From the NCBI RefSeq assembly GCF_009847015.1, contig NZ_WVEM01000001.1:62001-126000 (forward strand): a DNA stretch of 64,000 nt, written 5' to 3'. This DNA is from Sunxiuqinia indica (lineage in GTDB: Bacteria; Bacteroidota; Bacteroidia; Bacteroidales; Prolixibacteraceae). Made by a program: the position numbers and the translations under genes. How positions within the stretch are numbered: the first letter of the stretch is position 1; the number at the start of each line of letters is the position of its first letter. Shown here piece by piece: positions 53,598 through 62,629 of the stretch. Under the pieces are notes generated by a model, which saw nothing but the letters and a program-made list of their open reading frames with translations, searched no databases and was not told the DNA's origin.

Positions 53598-54376
53598 GGT
53601 TCTGTCGCATTAATTAGCCACAATTCAACAATTTCTAATTTTGCCATTCAACTAAAACAATTATTCGATGTTCAAGCGCCACAGATATCCCAAAGCGATA
53701 ATTCTTCAAGCCGTTTATTTAAAATTGAGATTCACTTTAAGTTATAGGGATGTAGAAGAACTGCTTTTAATAAGAGGAGTAAAGATTGATCATTCTACAA
53801 TTCAAAGGTGGGTTGATAAATTTACCTCTTTGATCGAAGCGAATATGCATAAGAGGAAGCAGCAAGTTTGCGACAGTTGGAGGATGGATGAGACCTACAT
53901 CAAAGTTGGTGGTAAAGATCGTTACCTATACAGAGCTGTGGATAAGTATGGGAATACGATCGACTTCTTGTTAACCAAGCGAAGGATGAAAGGATCTGCT
54001 CAGAAGTTTCTGAATAAAGCCATAGGTAAAAATGGTAAACCACGTATAATCAACATTGATAAGAGTGGTGCCAATAAGCAAGGAATTAAAACCTACAACA
54101 AGCGAAATTTTAAGAACGTGAAATGGAGGCAATGCAAGTATTTAAATAATATTGTGGAGCAGGATCATCGTACCATCAAAAGAAGAATAGCAATCACCAC
54201 CGGATTCAAAAGTTTTGAGTCAGCGCAACGAACACTAGCAGGAATTGAAATAATAAATATCATAAGAAAGAATCAAATTATTGATTCCAAATCCACTAGC
54301 TACAAAACTTTCAATTCTTTAGCTGTATAATTCTGAACAATGGAAATAGATTAAGTTGGATTAACGCGACAGAACC
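53598..54376 (+). mobile_element. IS6-family insertion sequence
   Basis: A 779-bp element with terminal inverted repeats ggttctgtcgcattaat (53598-53614) and its reverse complement at 54360-54376 with one mismatch. GGTTCTGTCGC is the usual end of IS6/IS26-like elements. It carries one transposase gene. The 8 bases on the left (atgcaagc) and right (tcggagca) do not match, so there is no target duplication; this fits an adjacent deletion or a cointegrate-derived copy. Confidence 0.88.
53668..54330 (+). CDS. IS6 family transposase
   Basis: A 220-residue DDE transposase of normal length. An N-terminal zinc-finger-like/HTH region (RHRYPKAIILQAVYLKLRFT, DHSTIQRWVDKF) is followed by the DDE triad: Asp in WRMDETYIKVGG, Asp in INIDKSGANKQG, Glu in NNIVEQDHRTIKRR. 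No stop or frameshift, so the element may still be active. Confidence 0.94.
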   Translation: MFKRHRYPKAIILQAVYLKLRFTLSYRDVEELLLIRGVKIDHSTIQRWVDKFTSLIEANMHKRKQQVCDSWRMDETYIKVGGKDRYLYRAVDKYGNTIDFLLTKRRMKGSAQKFLNKAIGKNGKPRIINIDKSGANKQGIKTYNKRNFKNVKWRQCKYLNNIVEQDHRTIKRRIAITTGFKSFESAQRTLAGIEIINIIRKNQIIDSKSTSYKTFNSLAV

Positions 54377-54384
54377 TCGGAGCA

Positions 54385-55116
54385 TCAGTTAATCGTTTTC
54401 CCCAATAGATCTTGAATTACCACAGAGGCACAATAACAACCAAAAATAGGTGGCATGTAGGATATTGTACCAACTGCTGATTTTTTATTGCGTCCCTCTT
54501 CAATTCGAACTCTTTTTGGATCGACTTCCTCTGGCGAAAAAACCACTTTAACTCCTTTTCGAATATCAATTTTATGCAGGCGCTTTCGAATCATTTTGGC
54601 CAATCTGCAATTGTAGCTTTTCGAAATATCGCTGCTTTGTACTTGCGATGGATCGAATTTTCCACCAGCCCCCATCGAACTAACAATTGGCAGCTTGGAT
54701 TGCAGACTGTGAGAAATTAAGAAGACTTTAGGAGTCAGTGTGTCAATCGCATCAACCACGTAGTCGTAGACCGATTCGTTGAGGATTTCCACCATTCGAT
54801 CTTCTTTCAGGTATTCATTGACGATTTTGATTTTTAAGTCGGGGTTGATATCTAAGAAACGTTTTCCGAGGAATTCAGCTTTTGATTCGCCCTCATTACT
54901 AACCAACGCAGGAAGTTGCCGGTTTCTATTGGTCTGTTCTACCACGTCGCCGTCAACAATGGTAAGTTGACCGACTCCTGCCCGGCATAATTGTTCGGCT
55001 GCATAAGCTCCGACACCGCCCAGTCCGATTACTAACACGTGTGCTTTTGCTAACTTCTCTAATCCCTCTTCTCCCAGCATTAATGCTGTTCTATCTTGCC
55101 ACTTCGCCATGTTCAA
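54385..55116 (-). CDS. tcdA: tRNA threonylcarbamoyladenosine dehydratase (TcdA/CsdL)
   Basis: A 243-residue E1-like enzyme that dehydrates N6-threonylcarbamoyladenosine at tRNA position 37 to its cyclic form. Motifs: VLVIGLGGVGAYAAEQLCRA nucleotide loop, TIVDGDVVEQTNRNRQLPAL, DYVVDAIDTLTPK and the ending MPPIFGCYCASVVIQDLLG. It should not be confused with the Ubl-activating ThiF at 24560, which lacks this tRNA-specific pattern. The start overlaps the end of the TatD-like gene; its 3' end lies 8 bases from the IS6 element, which has not damaged it. Confidence 0.93.
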   Translation of the reverse strand: MNMAKWQDRTALMLGEEGLEKLAKAHVLVIGLGGVGAYAAEQLCRAGVGQLTIVDGDVVEQTNRNRQLPALVSNEGESKAEFLGKRFLDINPDLKIKIVNEYLKEDRMVEILNESVYDYVVDAIDTLTPKVFLISHSLQSKLPIVSSMGAGGKFDPSQVQSSDISKSYNCRLAKMIRKRLHKIDIRKGVKVVFSPEEVDPKRVRIEEGRNKKSAVGTISYMPPIFGCYCASVVIQDLLGKTIN

Positions 55117-55759
55117 AAATTCTCTGATAGTTTTTCCAAATCGTTTCTTTTAAATCCCGGCTGTCTATTTCCAGAATTTGGGCTGCAAAAGTATAAATTG
55201 TTTCTATTTTTTCAGAACTTTCGTCGGTTTCGAAGAATAATTTGTCGAATGGGATTTCTTTTAGTGATTGAACGAGCTTGTTTTCATTTTTCAGGATTCG
55301 GGCTCCAAACGAAAAGTGAAAATTATGATTGAGCAATTGCTTTGTGGTTTGTAAATTACCTTGATAACCGTGCAAGATCCATGGAATTTCTACCTTTCTG
55401 TCCTTTTTGATTTTTATGATGTCGGGATACGTTTTTACGGCATGAATGACAAGCGGTTTTTGGTGTTTTTCTGCCAATTCTATTTGGCGAATGAACACCT
55501 GCTCTTGGAGCTCTACTGAGGTGTCTATTGCCCGATCAAGTCCACATTCGCCAATGGCTAAAACATTTTTATACTGAGCCACTTTTGCTAGCTTTTCAAT
55601 CATCTGGTCCTGCTCAAATGCTTTAATATCCCACGGGTGAAATCCAACCGAATAGTTTTGTTCCTGTCTTTCAGGGAATTCGAACTGAATTTGATGATTA
55701 ACCAGTTGAATGCCGGCAACAGCTGCTTGATGATGAGTATGTATATTTACAAATTCCAT
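55091..55759 (-). CDS. TatD family metal-dependent hydrolase
   Basis: A 222-residue TIM-barrel hydrolase. ATG 55759 (MEFVNIHTHHQAAV) is the likely start; an upstream in-frame codon would run into the preceding gene. Metal ligands are visible: H-x-H in NIHTHH, Glu in AIGECGLDR, His in PLVIHAVK and WILHGYQG, and Asp in LFFETDESSE. TatD-family proteins are DNases or related phosphoesterases. It sits in a three-gene operon between the editing-domain gene and tcdA. Confidence 0.88.
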   Translation of the reverse strand: MEFVNIHTHHQAAVAGIQLVNHQIQFEFPERQEQNYSVGFHPWDIKAFEQDQMIEKLAKVAQYKNVLAIGECGLDRAIDTSVELQEQVFIRQIELAEKHQKPLVIHAVKTYPDIIKIKKDRKVEIPWILHGYQGNLQTTKQLLNHNFHFSFGARILKNENKLVQSLKEIPFDKLFFETDESSEKIETIYTFAAQILEIDSRDLKETIWKNYQRIFEHGEVAR

Positions 55760-55760
55760 A

Positions 55761-56174
55761 TTACAAGCTAGCCCAAATTCGAGCCAATGAAAAACCCGGA
55801 GCATCAATTTTTAAATCCAGAAAATAACCAAATGGAGTTTGCGCCGTTTCAAAGTCAGCATTTTGTAAACGTTTTTCAGCCAGATCAAATAACTCTTTTG
55901 TAAACTCTACGCTGGCTTTTGATTCAGATAAATGTGCAAAGGAATGCAGAATAACCCGTTTGCACTCATTTTTTCGGGCTGTCCATTTGATATGATTTAC
56001 GAGTTTTTTCTCGCGGCTTTTTACATCTTTTTCTTCGTCCTGCTCTTCAACCTGTATGAAGGCCAAAATACTGTCGTTATAGGAATTTGCCTCGGTCACT
56101 GTTTCTGCATCCTCCAAATTCTTTTCAGAAGGAACATAGCTGAATTCGTTGACATACATGACTAATACTTTCAT
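55761..56174 (-). CDS. Stand-alone threonyl-tRNA editing domain protein (archaeal-type)
   Basis: A 137-residue protein with the outline of the archaeal ThrRS N-terminal editing domain: MKVLVMYVNEFSYVPSEK, a central acidic linker, RVILHSFAHLSESKASVEF and TAQTPFGYFLDLKID. In archaea this D-aminoacyl-tRNA-deacylase-like fold removes Ser wrongly attached to tRNA-Thr. A free-standing form in bacteria is less common. Operon with a TatD hydrolase and the tRNA-37 modifier TcdA fits a tRNA-quality role. Confidence 0.8.
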   Translation of the reverse strand: MKVLVMYVNEFSYVPSEKNLEDAETVTEANSYNDSILAFIQVEEQDEEKDVKSREKKLVNHIKWTARKNECKRVILHSFAHLSESKASVEFTKELFDLAEKRLQNADFETAQTPFGYFLDLKIDAPGFSLARIWASL

Positions 56175-56290
56175 AAATTCTGTTTTTATTCGACTGATCG
56201 GTTTTCAAAATTAGCTTCTTTGTTTCGAAAACCCTTAACTTGGGATGGCTGTTATTTAATTTTTTCTACATTTGGGTAGTCGTGAGATTT

Positions 56291-58477
56291 ATGCAAGTAT
56301 ATCGGATAATATTCGCTTTGATGCTAATTGGGGTTTCAATTCCCGGTAGGGCACAACTTTCTGATGGCGGAAAACCACTGGACATTTCCTATTCACTTTC
56401 GTTCAAAAGTAATTCGGTTGTAAGTCTGCCGCCGGTGAATAATGATTTGCTGCTGAAAAATAGTATTGCAAAATCGAATGAGAACAGATTAAAACCTTTT
56501 CGTTTTGCAGAATCATTAGCGGTTAATCTGACTTCTCAGAACTCGGGGCAGTGGTTTGTATTAGATGATCACAAAGTATGGCAACTCATTATTACGTCTT
56601 CAGGAGCAAAATCCTTGAACCTTATTTTTGATCACTACCGATTGCCTGAAGATGGGCGGTTGTTTTTGTTCTCAGCTGACAGAAGAGATCTGATTGGAGC
56701 TTTTACGGCAAGAAATAATAAACCGAGCGGTACTTTTGCTACTTCTCCGGTAGTTGGTGATCAATTAGTTGTTCAGTACGAAGAACCACTTGATGCTTCA
56801 TTTAGCGCAGAGTTATCTATTTCACAAGTAAATCATGATTTCGTAGGCGTAAAATCCTTAAAGTCTGATCGTCGGCCGCTCGGAGTTTCCGGATCGTGTA
56901 ACATCAATGTAAACTGTGATTTAGTTGAGGCTTATGAAAATGAAAGTAATGCCGCTTGCCGGATTATTGTAAGTGGAGTAGACTTGTGCACAGGCGCTTT
57001 AGTTAATAACACGAATAATGATGGAACTCCATACGTTTACACAGCAGGGCACTGTATCGATTCAAATAAAAAGGCATCAGAATCAATTTTCTTATTCAAC
57101 TATGAATCGCCGTACTGTGGAGATATTGATGGTGATGCCAGCCATTCGTTAAGTGGAAGTATTTTGAGAGCTGAATCGGATCAGTTGGATTTCAGTTTGG
57201 TTGAGTTAGGCACGATTCCTCCGGCCAACTACCGACCGTATTTTCTTGGGTGGGAGCGGGGAGATACCCCTCCAGACTCAACGGTTTGTATTCATCACCC
57301 ACTGGGGGATGTGAAAAAGATGACTGTTGACAGGCATTCTCCGCAAATTAAAACCTACAGTTCTGATTATATTGATAATGCCCATTGGTTTATTGGCAAT
57401 TGGGAGGAAGGGACAACCGAAGGTGGTTCTTCCGGTGCACCTCTAATCAATGATGAGCGACGTTTGGTCGGTTCGTTGACCGGTGGAGCGGCAACATGTG
57501 ATGCTCCGAATCGTGATTATTTTGCACGCCTTGGAGTTGCTTGGGATTATTATTCTCAAGACAGTCAACAGCTCAAAAAATGGCTTGATCCATCCAATTC
57601 CAATTCAAGCTCGATTGATGGATTAAACCCCTATTCAACAGATAAAGCATGCGGTGCCTTTACCAATTTTAGAGATGAGGATACGCATGGGAATATTGAA
57701 ATTGTAGAGCAAGGAGTATCAAAAGGTTACTGGAGTGGGAATAACGGGTACGGTTTTCAGGAATTTGCCGAGAAGTATACACTGACAAATCGTTCCGAAA
57801 TTTCAGGAGTATCGGTTGGTGTAGGAAAAGCATCCTTGGGGCATCTCAGTTCTGACGGTAAAATTCGTGTGTCCATATACGAAGGAACAGACTATCCAAC
57901 GGATTTGATTTATGATCAGGCTTTTAGCCTGGATGCCATCGATGAAGGAGTGATGAACTACCTTGAGTTTAGCCAACGTGTAGTGACTGAAGGTAACTTT
58001 TTTGTGGCCTATTCGCTGGATTTGTTGCAGCAAGAAGATACGTTTGCCGTTTATTTGGCAGAAAGAGAGGTTGATCCCTTGAATTCATTCTACATAAAAG
58101 ATGGAACTGATTGGTATACTTATCAGGAAAAAACCAACACATCAGAGGGCTCGGCACTTTTAATGGAGGTGGTGCTTTGCAATATTGATGCAGCAAGGGA
58201 AAGGGACACATTGAAAAATGCGAATCTTGAATTTGAAGTCTTCCCAAATCCTTTTCATGCTCATCAAAAATTAAGAGTAAAATTCAAACAAGAGGTTAAT
58301 CCTTTTATCGTGCAGGTTTTTGATTTAACGGGCAGACAAGTTAATGTGCAATATGAAAAGCCAGGAGATAAATGGCTTAGTTTTGATTTTTCGGGGCAGG
58401 CTCCCGGTAATTATTTTCTTAAGATTGTTGAGCGGAAGAAGCGATATTCCGCAAAAGTCGTATTTCTGGGTGACTAA
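56291..58477 (+). CDS. Secreted trypsin-like serine protease with T9SS sorting domain
   Basis: A 728-residue exported protease. ATG 56291 gives a signal peptide (MQVYRIIFALMLIGVSIPGRAQ). The chymotrypsin-fold triad is visible: His in YTAGHCID (about 253), Asp in DQLDFSLVEL (about 299) and Ser in EGGSSGAPLIN (about 380). A beta-sandwich region follows (about 450-640). The last 85 residues (FEVFPNPFHAHQKLRV, LTGRQVNVQYEKP, PGNYFLKIVERKK) form a type A T9SS C-terminal domain, which sends the enzyme across the outer membrane and to the cell surface. Confidence 0.92.
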   Translation: MQVYRIIFALMLIGVSIPGRAQLSDGGKPLDISYSLSFKSNSVVSLPPVNNDLLLKNSIAKSNENRLKPFRFAESLAVNLTSQNSGQWFVLDDHKVWQLIITSSGAKSLNLIFDHYRLPEDGRLFLFSADRRDLIGAFTARNNKPSGTFATSPVVGDQLVVQYEEPLDASFSAELSISQVNHDFVGVKSLKSDRRPLGVSGSCNINVNCDLVEAYENESNAACRIIVSGVDLCTGALVNNTNNDGTPYVYTAGHCIDSNKKASESIFLFNYESPYCGDIDGDASHSLSGSILRAESDQLDFSLVELGTIPPANYRPYFLGWERGDTPPDSTVCIHHPLGDVKKMTVDRHSPQIKTYSSDYIDNAHWFIGNWEEGTTEGGSSGAPLINDERRLVGSLTGGAATCDAPNRDYFARLGVAWDYYSQDSQQLKKWLDPSNSNSSSIDGLNPYSTDKACGAFTNFRDEDTHGNIEIVEQGVSKGYWSGNNGYGFQEFAEKYTLTNRSEISGVSVGVGKASLGHLSSDGKIRVSIYEGTDYPTDLIYDQAFSLDAIDEGVMNYLEFSQRVVTEGNFFVAYSLDLLQQEDTFAVYLAEREVDPLNSFYIKDGTDWYTYQEKTNTSEGSALLMEVVLCNIDAARERDTLKNANLEFEVFPNPFHAHQKLRVKFKQEVNPFIVQVFDLTGRQVNVQYEKPGDKWLSFDFSGQAPGNYFLKIVERKKRYSAKVVFLGD

Positions 58478-59889
58478 CGATTCGTGGTTGTCTTTTCCAA
58501 AATGATTTTCCTGGCCTGATCAACGGTTAGTTTTTTAGCAATTATTTTTTTGTCTTTGTCGAGCAAGTAGATCATTGGGGTTGTTCGTGTGTTGTAGTTG
58601 ATTTGAAAATTACTTACTCTGTTCGGATCCCAGACATTGATCCATCCATTGAGTTCGTGTTCTTCAATAAAATCGAGCCATTCTTCTTTGTTATCCTGTG
58701 TGTTTACAGCCATGATTGTTAAAGCCGACGGATCGATTTCCAGAAATACTTTTTCGAACAACTCAGGAATTTGCTTTTTACAGTGACCGCAATTGGGCTC
58801 CCAAAAAGCGAGTAGGGTGTATGGCGTGCTGATTTGGTGCAAACTATGGTATTCTCCATCCGGATCTTCCAGGAGTAGCTCGCGGGCCGTTTCTCCAATC
58901 AAATTATTTTTTCGAAGGTAGACTTCCCGGCGTATAGTTTCCAGCGTTTTATCTGATGCCCAAAAGGCATCGCCGCTCAAATAATATTTTTCTGCCAAGG
59001 CAACAAATACGCTTTCCATGCCCATGTAATGTGATTGTACGCTGTTGTTTAAAATATAAGCCGTTAGGTTTTGAAAGATTTCGGGCTCAATTTTGCTTTG
59101 TTCAATCAGCTCAATAGCTACAGGTAAAACCGAATCAGGATGTTGAATGAGTATCTGGTTGAAATAGTGATCTAAACGGTTGTGAATGGTCGGTGTTCGC
59201 CACATTCGCTTGTCAAACAAATCAAAATGATCCCAGTAGTGATTTTTATTGAATTGATAGCGATTGAGCCATAATAAGCTATCGTTTGCTTGTATTTCTT
59301 TTGGCAGTTCAGATTCATTCAACTGTAGCCGAATGTTGGATGCAACAAACTTACCATAGAACGTACCATCATACTTCTTAGCTTCCTTTTTCCAGTATGC
59401 CTGAACACCATTGTCAAGTTCAGTCAGCTTTTTGTTAAGTATTTGTGCTGAGTCTGGTGACGAGGGAAGCTCTTGGAGTTTTTCTTTCAAAATCTTAGCT
59501 TGTGCCTTCTGGTCTTTCAAGTAGTCCACGTATGTTTGAAATTGCTGACTCTCCTTCGCTTTGCTAACCTTTATTTTTTCAGCTTCTTTACTAATGCCCA
59601 AGGATTGGTCGTTCCCCAGTAAAAAATCATGCAGGTGGTTAGCATCAAAATAGAGCGTGTAAATACCCTCCGGGAGAAGTTCGTTTCCTGAGAACTGACC
59701 TTCGCCGTTTTCGTTGAGTACTGTGGTATCGTTGGCAAAAATTTTCCCATTGTAATAATGAGCTAGCACCACGGTGTCATTTCTCTGTTCAGGGAAAACG
59801 AGTTTGATTGACAGGGGTTGGGCGCAAAGTGATTTTGTAAATAAAGCAAGAATAAGAAGACTATATAAGCTCGTATATTTTTTGTGCAT
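58474..59889 (-). CDS. TlpA-like thioredoxin-family exported protein
   Basis: A 471-residue exported protein with a signal peptide (HKKYTSLYSLLILALFTKSL, ending LCAQ). An N-terminal DUF4369-like beta domain (about 25-115) is followed by helices and a C-terminal thioredoxin fold with FWEPNCGHCKKQIPELF (CxxC). Likely a periplasmic disulfide reductase or redox partner. It converges with the protease gene with a 4-base overlap of stops, and its start lies inside the glycosyltransferase gene's 3' end, so it is translated with that gene. Confidence 0.88.
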   Translation of the reverse strand: MHKKYTSLYSLLILALFTKSLCAQPLSIKLVFPEQRNDTVVLAHYYNGKIFANDTTVLNENGEGQFSGNELLPEGIYTLYFDANHLHDFLLGNDQSLGISKEAEKIKVSKAKESQQFQTYVDYLKDQKAQAKILKEKLQELPSSPDSAQILNKKLTELDNGVQAYWKKEAKKYDGTFYGKFVASNIRLQLNESELPKEIQANDSLLWLNRYQFNKNHYWDHFDLFDKRMWRTPTIHNRLDHYFNQILIQHPDSVLPVAIELIEQSKIEPEIFQNLTAYILNNSVQSHYMGMESVFVALAEKYYLSGDAFWASDKTLETIRREVYLRKNNLIGETARELLLEDPDGEYHSLHQISTPYTLLAFWEPNCGHCKKQIPELFEKVFLEIDPSALTIMAVNTQDNKEEWLDFIEEHELNGWINVWDPNRVSNFQINYNTRTTPMIYLLDKDKKIIAKKLTVDQARKIILEKTTTNR

Positions 59890-60973
59890 TGTAAGTGTTC
59901 GAAAATTGAGTTTCTAATATCGTTTTCCGCTGTTCTATTTCGTCGGGGGTGATTTCTTCTTCAAACTTTTGCTGGATGAGCTGAATCATGTCTTTTATAT
60001 TGTCAGCCACGTAACACAAATGGGCAAGTCCGGTATTTTCTACCATCGGCGAATTTGTAATACAATGGCGGCCAAGAAACAAGGAAGCCAACAGCTTTAG
60101 TTTCAATCCGGTTGCCTGAAAAGTTGGAATCAGGCTTATTTGGGCATTCTGAATAAGCTGATCCATGACTTTTATTTCGGGGTCAGCTACCAATGAAACA
60201 TGTGGTAGGTCGTTGATCCTTTTAATCATGCTTTCCGGCGGATTTTTACCCGCGATTACCACCGACAAAGTTAATTCAGAAAAAATGCGATCCAATAAAT
60301 AGTTCACCGCTTTTTGGTTTTCGCTAACGCTTAGATTTCCATGAAATAAAATGTAATCGCCTTGCCCTGTTTTTACGTTTACCTTATCAAACGGATGAAA
60401 AGCCGGTATGAATTTACCCATCCGATATTTTGTTTTGAAATATTTCGTATCGTCGGGTGAGATACTAAGAATGTCGGAAGCTAGTTTCAATTTTTTCTCG
60501 AAACACCTAAGTTTAATTGCTTCTTGCTTAAAATAGTATTGTTTGAAAACATTTTTCTCTGCCAGGCTTAAATACCTGTAATAGTGATGCTCGATGTTGT
60601 GGGTGCGTACAATTTTTTGATAGGCACCCATTAGCGGATGATTGATATAGTAACAAGAATGAAGTCCTTCAAACAGGATGGGGACAATTTCTTCTTGCAA
60701 ATTTTTAAGCAACCGCTTAGACTGGCGGGTTCCCACAATGTAGGGTAGCGATGAAAATAAATAAAGAGGTCCCGATTTGCGCTCGTAATAATAAACTTTG
60801 TAGCAATATTTCTCAAGTTCTTTTGATTCTTCCCGACCGTAATGAAAGCAGTGCAAAATAATCTCGATATCGGCAGCTGCCAGATGCTTTATTTTATAGA
60901 AAACGTCAATAATGCCACCATAGTTGGGGGGATAAGGAATATTAAAGCTAACTATGTGCAGTCGTTTCTTCAT
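59861..60973 (-). CDS. Glycosyltransferase, GT-B type
   Basis: A 370-residue GT-B-fold glycosyltransferase, counting from ATG 60973 (MKKRLHIVSFNIPYPPNYGG). The glycine pair near the N-terminus is typical of GT4-like enzymes. The C-terminal half has ILFHGNLSVSENQKAVNYLL, LSVVIAGKNPPESMI and IQNAQISLIPTFQATGLKLK, the nucleotide-sugar side of the fold. The acceptor is unknown; transfer to surface polysaccharide or lipid is likely. It overlaps the downstream thioredoxin-protein gene by 29 bases. Confidence 0.85.
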   Translation of the reverse strand: MKKRLHIVSFNIPYPPNYGGIIDVFYKIKHLAAADIEIILHCFHYGREESKELEKYCYKVYYYERKSGPLYLFSSLPYIVGTRQSKRLLKNLQEEIVPILFEGLHSCYYINHPLMGAYQKIVRTHNIEHHYYRYLSLAEKNVFKQYYFKQEAIKLRCFEKKLKLASDILSISPDDTKYFKTKYRMGKFIPAFHPFDKVNVKTGQGDYILFHGNLSVSENQKAVNYLLDRIFSELTLSVVIAGKNPPESMIKRINDLPHVSLVADPEIKVMDQLIQNAQISLIPTFQATGLKLKLLASLFLGRHCITNSPMVENTGLAHLCYVADNIKDMIQLIQQKFEEEITPDEIEQRKTILETQFSNTYNAQKIYELI

Positions 60974-61045
60974 GTAAAGACTAAAAGTAAAAAAAAACCG
61001 CAAGTATAGTACTTCCGGTTTCTATTTTTACAACAGGTCTTTTGG

Positions 61046-62080
61046 TTAGTTTTCGAGTTTGATGCCACCATAACGGCTTTTTATGGTCACTTTGGCTTTT
61101 GTTGCATTACCAATATTGCCTAGCACGCTAAAGCGGTGGTCTTCTTTTTCGCGATTGCCGACAAATTTCTCTTCCGGATATTTGACATCGCAATAGTCGC
61201 AGCTGGCATTCAGATAATACTCGGCTTCATCCAGTCCAATTTCAATTCCTCCATAGTTATTGGTAATATCAATATTCTCAAACGTGTCAGCCACTTTATC
61301 TATTTGTACTGACCCGTATTGAGTGTCGAGAACCAATGATTTTCCCAGTTTTTCAATGTCGTAATTGGTGTATTTTGAGTCTGCTTTTAAACTGTTGATT
61401 TCCTCAATGGAAACACCATCGTATTTCGACTCAAGGGTTAACGCATCAATTTCTTCAATATTTAAACCTGAGTATTTGGAATCGGCATACATCGACAGAG
61501 CTTGACCAATAAAGAGCTTGGAGTAGCGAATTTCAGTTTGCAAGTGGTTGACCGATTCAATATCGGCTTTGCCATAGGCAATCTCCATGTTAATCTTGCT
61601 GTTTTCAGGAGCCAGCAAATCGCCGGTGCTGATGTTTCCGTAGCTGATGTTAAATTTACCGTTCGCATTCAGCTTGTTGATAACGACATCGCCAAATTTA
61701 TTGGCAACTGTTAAATTACGATCAGCGGGAATATTGATGGTATAATCGATTGAGAAATTGCGCTTGGTTTTAAAATCGTCCTTAATTTCCGTTTCAACCT
61801 TGAGTAAACTCCCAACCCGGTTGATCTTTATTTCGATTTGATCGAGCAAGTACTCGGCTTTCCCTTCATTTGAATTTTCAACCGTTATCAGTGCATCCAC
61901 AATAATCGAATCGCCACCAAAGTCATTAATCGTAATGGTTCCAAATTTATTGGTAATGTCCAATGAGTTGATGACCGATTTTAGGTAAGCACTGTGTTCT
62001 TCTCGCGTATATTCATCAGCTTGTGCCGATAGATACAGCAGCCCAAAAAACAGGAATAATAGTTTAAATTTCAGTTTCAT
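61046..62080 (-). CDS. Exported beta-helical DUF4097-like protein of a sigma-controlled operon
   Basis: A 344-residue exported protein: signal peptide (KFKLLFLFFGLLYLSAQA), then repeated short strands typical of DUF4097-like or adhesin beta-solenoids (ITNKFGTITINDFGGDSIIV, LTVANKFGDVVINKL, DSKYTNYDIEKLGK, DITNNYGGIEIG, VTIKSRYGGIKLEN). Function unknown; envelope location is likely. Third gene of an operon with an ECF sigma and a membrane-anchored anti-sigma-like protein, overlapping the latter by 17 bases. Confidence 0.75.
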   Translation of the reverse strand: MKLKFKLLFLFFGLLYLSAQADEYTREEHSAYLKSVINSLDITNKFGTITINDFGGDSIIVDALITVENSNEGKAEYLLDQIEIKINRVGSLLKVETEIKDDFKTKRNFSIDYTINIPADRNLTVANKFGDVVINKLNANGKFNISYGNISTGDLLAPENSKINMEIAYGKADIESVNHLQTEIRYSKLFIGQALSMYADSKYSGLNIEEIDALTLESKYDGVSIEEINSLKADSKYTNYDIEKLGKSLVLDTQYGSVQIDKVADTFENIDITNNYGGIEIGLDEAEYYLNASCDYCDVKYPEEKFVGNREKEDHRFSVLGNIGNATKAKVTIKSRYGGIKLEN

Positions 62081-62618
62081 TATGTGTCAGTTTTTGTTGT
62101 TTTACTTCCTCTAGCTTGTTAATAATTATCTTGATCACGCTAAGCTTTGCCTGGTAATACTCCAGCATCGCCTTAATCACCCGTTCATCATCAGGATTTG
62201 CTTTTAGTTCTTTTTGAAGTTGGTTTTGCATCTGATCGAACTCTTGCATTTCATTTTCCATCATTTGCTGGTCAGCTTCCGAAATAAATCCTTCCTGGTT
62301 CAGCTTGTCCCATTCGTTCAAACTCTGGTCGATTGATGAAGTGTAATAAAACTCTACTTCTCCATATTCTTCTGAAACCGACGCTAACGTGGCTTTCTGA
62401 TGTTGCCCTGGTGTAAAATACATTCGAAGCTGATTGCCTAAAAGTAGCGCAAAGATAACAGCAGCGGCTATTTGTAAGAACAATTTTCTATTCCATTTTT
62501 TCTGATGCCTGAACTTCTGATCCAATTTGGCTTCAAACCGATCAAAATGTCCTTGCGGCGCATCATCCTCAAATGCTTCTCTGTTTTCCCGAAATATCTT
62601 TTCCAGTCTGTCACTCAT
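62064..62618 (-). CDS. Putative anti-sigma factor (single membrane helix)
   Basis: A 184-residue protein with a short cytoplasmic part, one membrane helix (FLQIAAAVIFALLLGNQL, about 46-63) and a glutamine/glutamate-rich coiled-coil periplasmic region (MENEMQEFDQMQNQLQKEL). It is located directly after an ECF sigma gene (11-base gap), which together with topology suggests an anti-sigma factor. No FecR domain is present. Confidence 0.7.
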   Translation of the reverse strand: MSDRLEKIFRENREAFEDDAPQGHFDRFEAKLDQKFRHQKKWNRKLFLQIAAAVIFALLLGNQLRMYFTPGQHQKATLASVSEEYGEVEFYYTSSIDQSLNEWDKLNQEGFISEADQQMMENEMQEFDQMQNQLQKELKANPDDERVIKAMLEYYQAKLSVIKIIINKLEEVKQQKLTHNETEI

Positions 62619-62629
62619 TGTCTTCGGTA

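Noticed and set aside
53590-54384. Target-site duplication of the IS6 element
   Set aside because: Flanking octamers atgcaagc and tcggagca do not match, so no duplication can be claimed.
54385-55116. Second E1 for the ubiquitin-like system
   Set aside because: The sequence pattern is that of TcdA, a chromosomal tRNA-modifying enzyme far from the module.
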